NCBI GenBank assembly: GCA_902787715.1
Contig: CADAHQ010000001.1
Location: 1-64,000, forward strand
Source of the DNA: an uncultured Lachnospiraceae bacterium
Lineage (GTDB): Bacteria; Bacillota; Clostridia; Lachnospirales; Lachnospiraceae
Direction of reading: 5' to 3'
Length of the DNA: 64,000 nucleotides
The notes under the pieces are model-generated. The model did not search any database, was not told where the DNA came from, and saw nothing but the letters and a program-made list of their open reading frames with translations. The position numbers were made by a program, and so were the translations under genes. Positions 27,565 to 36,118 of this stretch are shown here, piece by piece. Within the stretch, counting starts at the first letter, position 1; each line of letters begins with the position of its first letter.

Positions 27565-29898
27565 GTGATATTGTTGCGTAATGTTTCAAAGACATATCAT
27601 ACCGGGAACAGCGAAAGTGTAGTTGCGATTAATGATGTTTCCATCGAACTACCGAGCCAGGGACTGGTTTCGATTATCGGTGAAAGCGGCTCGGGAAAAA
27701 CCACTTTATTAAACATTCTCAGTGGTTTAGATGCTCCGGATAACGGTCGCGTGGTTGCGCAATTTGGTGAAACAAATATAGAATTGTCTTCTGCTACTGA
27801 AGATGAGATGGAAGTGTTCAGGAATCTTTTCATGGGTTATGTCTTTCAAGACTACAACCTTTTGGACGATTTCAATGTGAATGATAATGTTGGGATTGTT
27901 ATTGAACAACAAGAGCGTTTAGACTATGAAGGTGGGGCCCTGACTGAACGCATCCGAGATGCTTTGGAAACCGTTGGACTACCAGAGTGCGGTGCACGTA
28001 GAATAACAGAATTGTCCGGCGGTCAGCAACAGCGAATAGCAATTGCAAGATGTATCGTAAAGAAACCTAAGGTGATATTTGCTGATGAACCGACAGGGAA
28101 TCTTGACTCCGAAAATGCAGAAAAGATAATGGGATTGTTCCGAAAAATATCGGTGGAGTGCCTTGTCGTGATTGTTACGCACAATAATACTCTTGCCAAA
28201 AAATATTCAAATAGGATAATTAAGCTTGCTGACGGAGCAATTGTCGAAGATTTTGAGATAGAGCCATGTAATAATGGGGTAGAAAACGGTAATCAAAGTG
28301 TGAAAGAAAAACCATTGCCGTTAAAAACGCTTCTCCGACTAACTAAGGACTCTTTGAAGGTACGGAAGGCACGGTTGATTGTCTTTTCGCTTTTGTTCTG
28401 TATTCTTTCTTTTGGCGTTTTTTCGATTTCTTTGTTTGTTAATCGGAGCGTGGCTCGTACAATTTGCACATTTGCGTCAGATGAGGGAATTACTAGGTGG
28501 CGGCCTTATATTGAAGAATCAATTACCACGCCCAATGGTTATTCTGCAATTCTGCAGGTTGGGAGAAGTGACTCGCTGATGAGTGTACTAAATAGATGCT
28601 TTGCACCAGAGACTATAAAATTTGCGAGAAATAATGCAAAGATCTTAGAGGGAAATAAAAAAATTTGGCTAGACTATTCGATCGTTGAAGACAATTCTTT
28701 GGGTAATGGAACACTTCTATATGGCAGATTACCGATGGATGAAGCTGAAGTTGCTGTGCCTGAGCTGTTTTGCAACGAATACGGCTTGGGAAGCAATGCA
28801 GTTGGAAAGACAATTACTATTGATGAGGTGCCGCTGACTATATGCGGCGTGATTAAATCTGACATCCGCGATTATTCAGAGTCTTCCAGCTTTGACAAGC
28901 AAATCAGCCACCGTTTTTTGGTTTCGAAAGGCTTTTTGAATTACATTGAAAGAAATGCAGACGTAATTTGGTTGCCGTATTCTTCCGTTGGACTATGGTC
29001 GTTTTCTTTGGATAAAAAAAGCCAGGCTTCTTTTGCAGCAATTGATGAACAGATGAAACCAGAGTATCTTAGTGAAGGCGCAATGCCCGATAATACAAAG
29101 GATATTATTGTTTCAGAAAACTACGCAATTGTGAATGATTTTTCCGTAGATGATTTTGACGGACTAACTACTCTTGGCGGTGGATTTACTGATTTGTCAA
29201 AATTAAGTGGCAACATGTTTACTAACACGATTAATTTACATGAAATACTTCCGGAGATTCATGTAGCTGGTATTGTATTTGATGTGTTTGCAAGAGCTGA
29301 TGTAAGTTTAGACTCATCGCTGTTTCTTAAGTTGAAAAGTGAATATTTTACGCGCTGTTATTATGATTCTGTTGAGTTGGCCACTGACAATGGGATAACA
29401 GAAAAACAGGTAAATTGTCTTTTGGAATCCGGAATATTACTGGATAATCAAGAGGTTCAGAGTATAATCGATGCAGATAATATGCTCAAAAACCTCGACG
29501 CTGTTTTTTTACCTGCCTTACTCCTGATTTTTTCAGCACTGTTTTTTGCATTGTGCCTGTTCTTTTCGTGTAATATCAAAGATAATGAAAGTAAAATCGG
29601 GGTAATGAGGGCATTGGGAGTTCGGAAGAAAGATGTGCGAAAAATGTTTGCGCTTGAGGCATATATGATCGGTGGAGTCATGTCTGTATTGGGGTGCTTA
29701 CTGGCATTAATGGCGATTGCTGTGATTAACCGCAGAATGCATTTAAAAGGATGTGTGGCAACTTCTCAAATCAGCATTAGCTTTGTGACATGTTTAATTG
29801 TATTTGTTGTCATATTTGTGACGACTGTGTTGACGGTGTGGGTGCCGTTGCATCTTTTTTTAAAAAAACGTCCAATCGATTTGATTCGTCGAAAATAA
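27565..29898 (+). CDS. ABC transporter ATPase-permease fusion (MacB-like), island copy
   Basis: A 777-residue protein. Residues 1-225 are an ATPase: Walker A GESGSGKTT near residue 39, signature [13 protein letters not shown], Walker [12 protein letters not shown] helix follows near residue 275 (LIVFSLLFCILSFGVF), then an ectodomain of about 350 residues and three helices from residue 645 on, with the FtsX-type loop VMRALGVRKKDV. The layout matches the four-helix MacB family that pumps peptides or toxins. It starts with GTG behind GGGGGAG. It is related in layout, not in close sequence, to the four fusions at 53.6-63.9 kb. Confidence 0.9.
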   Translation: MILLRNVSKTYHTGNSESVVAINDVSIELPSQGLVSIIGESGSGKTTLLNILSGLDAPDNGRVVAQFGETNIELSSATEDEMEVFRNLFMGYVFQDYNLLDDFNVNDNVGIVIEQQERLDYEGGALTERIRDALETVGLPECGARRITELSGGQQQRIAIARCIVKKPKVIFADEPTGNLDSENAEKIMGLFRKISVECLVVIVTHNNTLAKKYSNRIIKLADGAIVEDFEIEPCNNGVENGNQSVKEKPLPLKTLLRLTKDSLKVRKARLIVFSLLFCILSFGVFSISLFVNRSVARTICTFASDEGITRWRPYIEESITTPNGYSAILQVGRSDSLMSVLNRCFAPETIKFARNNAKILEGNKKIWLDYSIVEDNSLGNGTLLYGRLPMDEAEVAVPELFCNEYGLGSNAVGKTITIDEVPLTICGVIKSDIRDYSESSSFDKQISHRFLVSKGFLNYIERNADVIWLPYSSVGLWSFSLDKKSQASFAAIDEQMKPEYLSEGAMPDNTKDIIVSENYAIVNDFSVDDFDGLTTLGGGFTDLSKLSGNMFTNTINLHEILPEIHVAGIVFDVFARADVSLDSSLFLKLKSEYFTRCYYDSVELATDNGITEKQVNCLLESGILLDNQEVQSIIDADNMLKNLDAVFLPALLLIFSALFFALCLFFSCNIKDNESKIGVMRALGVRKKDVRKMFALEAYMIGGVMSVLGCLLALMAIAVINRRMHLKGCVATSQISISFVTCLIVFVVIFVTTVLTVWVPLHLFLKKRPIDLIRRK

Positions 29899-29902
29899 AC
29901 AC

Positions 29903-29931
29903 TTGACATTTGCCGAATTGTGTTGTAACAT
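29903..29931 (+). promoter_or_regulatory. Promoter of the T-box leader
   Basis: TTGACA, 17-base spacer, TAACAT. It starts five bases after the ABC fusion stop and would begin transcription near 29938, at the start of the T-box RNA. Confidence 0.65.
29921..29930. repeat. Right copy of 10-bp direct repeat flanking the island
   Basis: TGTTGTAACA, identical to 25928-25937. It overlaps the -10 region of the T-box promoter. Confidence 0.45.
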
Positions 29932-29937
29932 TTCGAC

Positions 29938-30222
29938 CAACGGAGTTTTATAGTCAGAAAAGCGTGGAAGAGGACCAGTACTTTTGTTTCGGGTTCAGAA
30001 AGCTGCCGGGGGATGCGAGGCAGTCGAAGAAACAATGGGAACTCACCTCGGAGCTGCCGATTGAAGGCCGAAAGGTTGTGTAGATTGTGCCGGTTTCCTA
30101 CCGTTACCGTAAGGAAGAGTATCGACTTATTGTCCGTGCTTGCTGAGTGCATGAGAAATCATGAAGTAGAGTGGTACCACGTATTTTACGCCTCTATCGT
30201 TTCGACGATAGAGGCGTTTTCT
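29938..30222 (+). promoter_or_regulatory. T-box riboswitch, leucine-type specifier
   Basis: A tRNA-sensing leader filling the 384-base gap ahead of the fusion gene. The T-box core AGAGTGGTACCACG is at 30168-30181, pairing partner for the uncharged tRNA end in the antiterminator. The terminator is CGCCTCTATCGT/ACGATAGAGGCG with a TTCG loop and TTTT (30189-30222). Stem I shows the early GGAAGAGGACCAGTA element, a CTGCC...GGCAG terminal arm (about 30003-30023) and the specifier stretch GAA-CTC-ACC at 30039-30047. CTC (30042-30044) is a leucine codon. Low charged tRNA-Leu would therefore switch the downstream gene on. Specifier choice is by pattern, not by a computed fold. Confidence 0.88.
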
Positions 30223-30282
30223 AATGCGAACAAAACTCGCAAGCCTGCCTTGCTGAATTAATAAGAGAAAGGGAACAGAAAC

Positions 30283-32808
30283 ATGAAAATCAGCTTCTCC
30301 ACATTGGGATGCCCGGATTATTCCTGGACCGACATTTACACGATGGCGAAAGATCTCGGCTATCACGGCATTGAGATTCGCGGACTCGGCAATGATATTC
30401 TTGCGACACGCGCGAAACCGTTTTCGGAGGAACAGCTTCCGAACACAGTAGCGAAGCTGCGGGAGATCGGCATTGAGGTTTCCTGCCTTTCCTCGGGAAT
30501 TGCCCTGAAATATCAGGCAAAGCTTCCGAAGATCATGGAAGAGCTGACGGCTTACGCGAAGCTTGCCAATGCTCTGGGAACCGCGTACATCCGTGTGCTT
30601 GCCGACGAGCATCCGGCACCGGAGGGCGAGGTGGACGATGAGGCCATCATCGCAACGCTTAAACAGCTGGTTCCGATTGCGGAGCAGTACAATGTGACCA
30701 TGCTTGTGGAGACCAACGGTGTGTATTCCGAGACGGCGCGCTTGAAGAAGATTCTCGACGAAGTGGGAAGCCGGAAGATTGCCGCTTTGTGGGATATTCA
30801 TCATCCGTTCCGCAACTTCGGGGAGACCCCGGAGCAGACGGTGGCAACCCTCGGCGAATACATCAAATACGTCCACGTAAAGGACTCCGTATGCCGCGAC
30901 GGCAAGATTTCCTATCGCTTGATGGGCGACGGCGACATGCCTTTGAAGGAAGCATTTGCCGCACTTATGAGCATGCACTACACCGGCTACGTTTCGTTAG
31001 AATGGGTGAAGCGCTGGTCCGCAGAGCTTGCCGACGCGTGGGTTGTGTTCCCGCAGTTCGCAAACTATATGCGGCCGTACAAGACAAAGCATAAGCACGC
31101 GCTGCAGACGGACAACCGCGGTACGGGCAATTATATCTGGCCGAAGGAGCGTTTGATCGACTACACGTTCCCGGATATTCTGGACCGCATCTGCGAGGCT
31201 TTTCCGACGCAGTACGCATTCCGCTATACGGAGCTTGATTACACGAGAACTTATCCGGAGTTCCGTGACGACGTGGACAATTTCGCCCGCGCGTTGATTG
31301 CCATGGACGTTAAGAAGGGCGATCACGTAGCCATCTGGGCGACCAATGTTCCCGCATGGTACATCACCTTCTGGGCCACCACGAAGATCGGTGCCGTTTT
31401 GGTTACGGTAAATACCGCCTACAAGATTCACGAGATTGAATATTTGCTTCGTCAGTCCGACACGCATACCCTTGTCATGATTGACGGCTTCAAGGATTGC
31501 GATTACATCGGAACCATGAAGGAGTTGTGTCCGGAGCTTGCAACCTGCGAGCCGGGCAAGCTGGAGAGCGAGAGACTGCCGTACCTGAAGAATATCATCA
31601 CAGTTGACAGCCGTCAGCCGGGTTGCTTTACCTGGGATGAGGCCGTTAAGCTCGGCGAGACCGTGCCGCTTACGGAAGTGGAGAAGCGCCGCGCCGCAGT
31701 TGACAAGAACGACGTGTGCAACATGCAGTACACCTCCGGAACCACCGGTTTCCCGAAGGGTGTTATGCTCACGCACTACAATGTTGTCAACAACGGTAAG
31801 GCCATCGGCGACTGCATGGATCTTTCCACGGCGGACCGCATGATGATCCAGGTACCCATGTTCCATTGCTTCGGCATGGTGCTTGCCATGACGGCTTCCG
31901 TGACCCACGGTGTCACCATGTCCCCGATTCCGGCATTCTCGCCGAGAAAGAGCTTAAACTGCATCAACCAGGAGAAGATTACCTGCTTCCACGGTGTGCC
32001 GACGATGTTTATCGCGATGCTGGGACATGAGAATTTCCCGAAGACCGATTTCTCCCATATGAGAACCGGTATCATGGCGGGATCGCCGTGCCCGATCAAG
32101 ACCATGGAAGAGGTCATCGAGAAGATGCATATGCCCGAGATCGTTATCACCTACGGTCAGACAGAGGCTTCGCCTGCGACGACCATGAGCAAGACCAGCG
32201 ATACCATCGAGCAGCGTGTCAATACGGTAGGACCTTCCATCTTCGGCGTTGAGACCAAGATTGTGGATCCCGAGACCGGCGAGGAGCTTCCGGACGGCGT
32301 TCCGGGCGAGTTCTGCGCACGCGGTTACAATATCATGAAGGGCTACTACAAGATGCCCGAGGCAACGGCCGCAGCCATCGATGAGGACGGCTGGCTTCAC
32401 TCGGGAGACCTTGCACTGCGTCGCCCGGAGGACGGTTACTACAAGATTACGGGCCGCATCAAGGATATGATTATCCGCGGCGGTGAGAATATCTATCCGA
32501 AGGAGATTGAGGACTTCCTTTACACCTACGAAAAGGTGAAGGACGTTCAGGTCATCGGTGTTCCGGATGCCGACTACGGCGAGGAGATTATGGCCTGCAT
32601 CATTCTGCAGGACGGCGTAGAGTGCACCGAGGACGAGATCAAGGATTACGTCCGCACCCATATGGCAAAGCACAAGGTGCCGAAATATGTGGATTTCGTG
32701 AAGGAATTCCCGATGAATGCCGCAGGTAAGATCCTGAAGTACAAGATGCGTGAAGAGGCGGTGGAGAGACATGATCTGCACCGTGCAAACCGCATTGAGA
32801 CGGCGTAA
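30283..32808 (+). CDS. TIM-barrel isomerase-like domain fused to an acyl-CoA synthetase
   Basis: An 841-residue fusion. Residues 1-275 resemble xylose-isomerase-like TIM-barrel proteins (LGYHGIEIRGLG, LVETNGVYS, ALWDIHHPFR, YVHVKDS, YVSLEW). From about residue 295 it is an AMP-forming ligase: YTSGTTGFPKGVMLTH near residue 483, YGQTEASP, DGWLHSGDLA, GRIKDMIIRGGENIYP and a C-terminal NAAGKILKYKMRE lysine. The ligase half resembles medium- or short-chain fatty acyl-CoA ligases. No stop or ribosome site separates the halves. It lies directly behind a T-box, so it is probably induced by amino-acid starvation; substrate not known. Confidence 0.9.
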   Translation: MKISFSTLGCPDYSWTDIYTMAKDLGYHGIEIRGLGNDILATRAKPFSEEQLPNTVAKLREIGIEVSCLSSGIALKYQAKLPKIMEELTAYAKLANALGTAYIRVLADEHPAPEGEVDDEAIIATLKQLVPIAEQYNVTMLVETNGVYSETARLKKILDEVGSRKIAALWDIHHPFRNFGETPEQTVATLGEYIKYVHVKDSVCRDGKISYRLMGDGDMPLKEAFAALMSMHYTGYVSLEWVKRWSAELADAWVVFPQFANYMRPYKTKHKHALQTDNRGTGNYIWPKERLIDYTFPDILDRICEAFPTQYAFRYTELDYTRTYPEFRDDVDNFARALIAMDVKKGDHVAIWATNVPAWYITFWATTKIGAVLVTVNTAYKIHEIEYLLRQSDTHTLVMIDGFKDCDYIGTMKELCPELATCEPGKLESERLPYLKNIITVDSRQPGCFTWDEAVKLGETVPLTEVEKRRAAVDKNDVCNMQYTSGTTGFPKGVMLTHYNVVNNGKAIGDCMDLSTADRMMIQVPMFHCFGMVLAMTASVTHGVTMSPIPAFSPRKSLNCINQEKITCFHGVPTMFIAMLGHENFPKTDFSHMRTGIMAGSPCPIKTMEEVIEKMHMPEIVITYGQTEASPATTMSKTSDTIEQRVNTVGPSIFGVETKIVDPETGEELPDGVPGEFCARGYNIMKGYYKMPEATAAAIDEDGWLHSGDLALRRPEDGYYKITGRIKDMIIRGGENIYPKEIEDFLYTYEKVKDVQVIGVPDADYGEEIMACIILQDGVECTEDEIKDYVRTHMAKHKVPKYVDFVKEFPMNAAGKILKYKMREEAVERHDLHRANRIETA

Positions 32809-32879
32809 AGGGCAGCTTCCGTACAGGAGCTTGTCCGTTTGGTCAGCACAACTTTTCTTATGCAATCGAAGTTTAGTTG

Positions 32880-32908
32880 TTGACAATTTTGTTTTCGTGT
32901 AGTAATAT
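32880..32908 (+). promoter_or_regulatory. Promoter of tRNA-Trp
   Basis: TTGACA, 17-base spacer, TAATAT, 33 bases before the tRNA gene. Both hexamers are strong, as usual for stable RNA genes. Confidence 0.82.
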
Positions 32909-32940
32909 GTGTTAGCGGTTCGCAAGAGCCACACACATAT

Positions 32941-33013
32941 AGGGGTATAGTTCAGCTGGTAGAATAACGGTCTCCAAAACCGCAGGTCGTGGGTTCGAAT
33001 CCTACTGCCCCTG
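32941..33013 (+). tRNA. tRNA-Trp (anticodon CCA)
   Basis: A 73-base cloverleaf. The acceptor AGGGGTA pairs with TGCCCCT (one G-U), the anticodon loop is CTCCAAA with anticodon CCA, and the T arm is GTGGG-TTCGAAT-CCTAC. The discriminator base is G. The 3' CCA is not encoded. It is a single tRNA with its own promoter and terminator. Confidence 0.96.
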
Positions 33014-33015
33014 AT

Positions 33016-33053
33016 AAGGCCAATGCGCAGGCATTGGCCTTTCTTGCTTTTTT
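33016..33053 (+). terminator. Intrinsic terminator after tRNA-Trp
   Basis: AAGGCCAATGC pairs perfectly with GCATTGGCCTT (11 pairs) around a four-base loop, followed by TTCTTGCTTTTTT. Confidence 0.85.
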
Positions 33054-33098
33054 CGGAAGAAAAATGCAGGAACTAAAGCAAGAAAGAGAGACGGAAAT

Positions 33099-34229
33099 AT
33101 GAAGAAAAGATGTGCGCTTTTCGCAGTTTGTCTGCTCCTCGCATTGACAGTGCTTACAGCCTGCGGAAAAAAGAAAAATGAGACGAATAATCAGACCGTG
33201 ACAGCGACTCCGACGGAGACCGCAACGCCGGCGCCTACAGCTACCGATACACCGACGCCGACGCCCACGTTGTCCCCGACACCGACGCCGTCACCCATTC
33301 CCGAGAATATGACAAGAAGCGATGTTACGAACGAGTGGATTACGAAGGATCTCGCAGCCTCCCGTCCCATCGCCATCATGCTTAACAACAAGGAGGAGGC
33401 GGTTCCGCAGAGCGGTATCAGCCGCGCCGGTCTTGTTTACGAGGCACCTACCGAGGTTGATATCCAGAGATTCATGGCCATCATCGAGGATTACACCGAC
33501 CTCGAGAAGATCGGTTCCGTGCGAAGCAGCCGTCACTACTACATCGACTGGATGCTCGAGTGGGATCCGATTTACTGCCACTTCGGCGGTTCCACCTATG
33601 CGGATAAGATTCTGAAGCGCAGTGATATCCACAATATCGACGGTATGGCTTCCGACGGAACATACTACCGTACCACAGACCGTGTTGCACCGCACAATGC
33701 CTATACCGCTGGAGATCGCATCTTAAAGACCTGCCAACGCAAAGGATATCCACTTACTCACACGGATAACTACGTAAAGAACCATTTCAAGTTCGCTGCG
33801 GACGACGCACCGAACATGCTGGAGGGCGGATTTACCGCCAACTACGCAGCGCCCGGATACACGCTCAACAAGCCTTACTTTGAGTACAATGAGGCCGACG
33901 GTCTCTACTATCGTTACCAGTACGGCGGCAAGCACATCGACGAGATGAACGGCGAGCAGTTAGCGTACAAGAATGTCATCTTCCAGTACTGCAAATGGAA
34001 GCTGATGAACGACGGCACGAGCCGTATCGACATGACCACCATCGACTCCGGCAAGAGCGGCTACTATATCACCAACGGCAAGGCGATTCCGATTACCTGG
34101 ACGAAGAAGTCCCAGTACGAGCCCACCCGTTACTATGATATGGACGGCAACGAGATTACGCTGAACACCGGAAAGACGTGGATTTGCATTATCAAGGATA
34201 CCTACGCAAGCAGCACGGATATCCACTGA
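33099..34229 (+). CDS. DUF3048 (YerB-like) lipoprotein
   Basis: A 376-residue exported lipoprotein. The lipobox LTAC follows a hydrophobic signal (residues 5-22), then a Thr/Pro-rich linker with TPTPTP-type repeats (residues 34-68) that probably spans the wall. The body carries DUF3048 motifs: SRPIAIMLNNKEEAVPQSGIS, VYEAPTEVDIQRFMAI, IGSVRSSRHYYIDW and CHFGGS. YerB relatives are surface proteins of unclear role. The start follows AAGAGAG. It heads a short unit with the next gene (22-base gap). Confidence 0.9.
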   Translation: MKKRCALFAVCLLLALTVLTACGKKKNETNNQTVTATPTETATPAPTATDTPTPTPTLSPTPTPSPIPENMTRSDVTNEWITKDLAASRPIAIMLNNKEEAVPQSGISRAGLVYEAPTEVDIQRFMAIIEDYTDLEKIGSVRSSRHYYIDWMLEWDPIYCHFGGSTYADKILKRSDIHNIDGMASDGTYYRTTDRVAPHNAYTAGDRILKTCQRKGYPLTHTDNYVKNHFKFAADDAPNMLEGGFTANYAAPGYTLNKPYFEYNEADGLYYRYQYGGKHIDEMNGEQLAYKNVIFQYCKWKLMNDGTSRIDMTTIDSGKSGYYITNGKAIPITWTKKSQYEPTRYYDMDGNEITLNTGKTWICIIKDTYASSTDIH

Positions 34230-34251
34230 TAACGGGGAGGAAGGTATTATT

Positions 34252-34881
34252 ATGGGAGGCTATGAGGTATTTAACAAGGTGAAGCAGTACGGCGATTTGT
34301 ACAGTGACTGCATGGCCGCAAAGGGGCATTACGAAGGGGGTTCGGCAGAAGAAGGGTATCCTTATGTCTGCAAGGCATTTGCCAAGATGAAGCGGATTCT
34401 CGCGGAGACCATCGGAGGGAACGCGCAGGATCTTTTGGACGGAACGCTTCTTACGGACCTCAGCAAGCGAAACTATGAGATGTACAAATGGGAGACCATA
34501 GAGAAGCAGGGCGTTGACATCTTTAAGCAGAGCGAAGAGGCAACGGAATTTGACGAGATGAAGAAGCGGATGGATCCGTACTATGCCCTTTTGGAAGAGG
34601 TCGGCAAATTCGCCGACTACTATCTGCGCGGCGTCAACCCGAACTCCATTGCCGAGATTTGCTCGACCAGCACGGACCGCGGTCATACGACGCGAGGAGG
34701 AAGAAACATGTTGGATACCGTGGCTTCCTTTATCCTGATCGGCCTTGTGAATCTGCTGGGTATCGTGCTTCTTTTGCTCTCCACGAGCAGCAAATACAGC
34801 TATCTCTTCCCGAGCGGTCTTGTGGTTATGTTCTTTGCCGTGGCCCTTCTCTGGATGAGGCTGAGAGTCCACAAGGATTAA
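34252..34881 (+). CDS. Unknown protein with two C-terminal membrane helices
   Basis: A 209-residue protein I do not recognise. The first 140 residues are soluble, charged and mostly helical; residues about 155-178 and 184-202 are hydrophobic (TVASFILIGLVNLLGIVLLLL and PSGLVVMFFAVALLWMRL), giving a tail-anchored hairpin. It starts with ATG behind GGGAGGAAGG, so translation is probably efficient. It lies 22 bases after the DUF3048 gene and 47 bases before tgt. No domain or function can be assigned. Confidence 0.78.
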   Translation: MGGYEVFNKVKQYGDLYSDCMAAKGHYEGGSAEEGYPYVCKAFAKMKRILAETIGGNAQDLLDGTLLTDLSKRNYEMYKWETIEKQGVDIFKQSEEATEFDEMKKRMDPYYALLEEVGKFADYYLRGVNPNSIAEICSTSTDRGHTTRGGRNMLDTVASFILIGLVNLLGIVLLLLSTSSKYSYLFPSGLVVMFFAVALLWMRLRVHKD

Positions 34882-34928
34882 ACAAAAGCACAGACGAAGA
34901 TTGCGATATCAATGAAAGTGAGCTGACT

Positions 34929-36065
34929 ATGTATCGAGTGTTGCACCGCGACGGAATGGCGAAGCGCGGAGAATTGGTGACAGTCCACGGAACCGTGCAG
35001 ACGCCGGTCTTCATGAATGTGGGGACGGTTGCCGCCATCAAGGGAGCGGTTTCCTCTGTGGATCTTGCCGGAATCGGCACGCAGGTAGAGCTGTGCAACA
35101 CGTATCATCTGCATGTGCGGCCCGGAGACACCGTCGTAAAACAGATGGGCGGTCTGCAGAAGTTTATGCACTGGGACAAGCCCATTCTCACGGATTCCGG
35201 CGGATTCCAGGTGTTCTCCTTAGCGAAACTTCGCAAGATTAAGGAGGAGGGCGTTTCCTTCAACTCCCATGTGGACGGTCGCAAGATCTTCATGGGGCCG
35301 GAGGAAAGCATGCAGATTCAGTCGAATCTCGGCTCCACAATCGCGATGGCATTTGACGAATGCCCGCCGAGCACGGCTGAGAAGGACTACATCCGGCAGT
35401 CGGTGGAGCGAACCACGCGGTGGCTTCTGCGCTGCAAGGACGAGATGGCGAGACTGAACAGTCTTCCCGATACGGTAAATCCATCCCAGATGCTCTTCGG
35501 TATCAACCAGGGCGGCATCTACGAGGATATCCGAATCGAACATGCAAAGCAGATTGCGGAGCTGGACCTTCCGGGGTATGCTGTGGGAGGCCTTGCGGTG
35601 GGAGAGTCCCACGAGGAGATGTACCGCATTTTGGATGCGGTGGTGCCGTATCTGCCGCTGGAGAAACCGGTGTATCTGATGGGCGTCGGAACGCCTGCCA
35701 ACATCCTTGAGGGAGTAGCGCGGGGCGTGGATTTCTTCGACTGCGTCTACCCCACCAGAAACGGGCGGCACGGCCATGCGTACACTAACCGCGGACGGCT
35801 GAACTTAAAGAACGAACGATATAAAACCGATGACCGTCCCATTGAGGAAGGGTGCGATTGTCCGGCGTGCAGGAATCATTCCCGCGCCTATATCCGCCAT
35901 CTTCTTGTGGCGGGAGAAATGCTGGGACTTCGACTTATGGTCTTGCATAATCTGCGGTTTTATAATAGAATGATGGAAGAGATCCGTGAGGCGATCGAAC
36001 AGAATCGCTATGCTGCCTATATGAGGGAGAAATTAGACGGATTTGCCCGGGGGCCGGAGGAGTGA
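34929..36065 (+). CDS. tgt: Queuine tRNA-ribosyltransferase (tRNA-guanine transglycosylase)
   Basis: A 378-residue enzyme that swaps guanine 34 of GUN-anticodon tRNAs for preQ1 in queuosine synthesis. Key segments are TDSGGFQVFSL, GINQGGIYEDIR, YAVGGLAVGE, FDCVYPTRNGRHG (nucleophile Asp region) and the zinc site CDCPACR...H. The ATG at 34929 starts MYRVLHRDG, in line with family N-termini; the frame is open further upstream into the preceding gene but lacks a ribosome site. yajC follows, as in many bacteria. Confidence 0.97.
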   Translation: MYRVLHRDGMAKRGELVTVHGTVQTPVFMNVGTVAAIKGAVSSVDLAGIGTQVELCNTYHLHVRPGDTVVKQMGGLQKFMHWDKPILTDSGGFQVFSLAKLRKIKEEGVSFNSHVDGRKIFMGPEESMQIQSNLGSTIAMAFDECPPSTAEKDYIRQSVERTTRWLLRCKDEMARLNSLPDTVNPSQMLFGINQGGIYEDIRIEHAKQIAELDLPGYAVGGLAVGESHEEMYRILDAVVPYLPLEKPVYLMGVGTPANILEGVARGVDFFDCVYPTRNGRHGHAYTNRGRLNLKNERYKTDDRPIEEGCDCPACRNHSRAYIRHLLVAGEMLGLRLMVLHNLRFYNRMMEEIREAIEQNRYAAYMREKLDGFARGPEE

Positions 36066-36118
36066 TTGCTCACGCCGGGACCGGGAAGAAAAGAAATAAA
36101 GAAAACGAGGTACATTGA

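Larger units (their letters stand above)
25871..29898. other. A+T-rich accessory island
   Basis: Three genes in this stretch are visibly richer in A and T and use different codons (many TTA, AAT, ATA, GTT) from the G+C-rich genes on both sides. The change is abrupt just after 25870 and again near 29900. A 10-bp exact repeat TGTTGTAACA lies near each edge. No integrase, transposase or tRNA gene borders it. I infer horizontal acquisition. Confidence 0.65.

Noticed and set aside
30013-30261. Short forward frame of 82 codons inside the leader before the fusion gene
   Set aside because: It runs through the T-box core and terminator, which explain the sequence better than a peptide.
33191-33391. 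Thr/Pro repeat region as a tandem DNA repeat of interest
   Set aside because: The ACN-CCN repeats encode a wall-spanning linker typical of lipoproteins.
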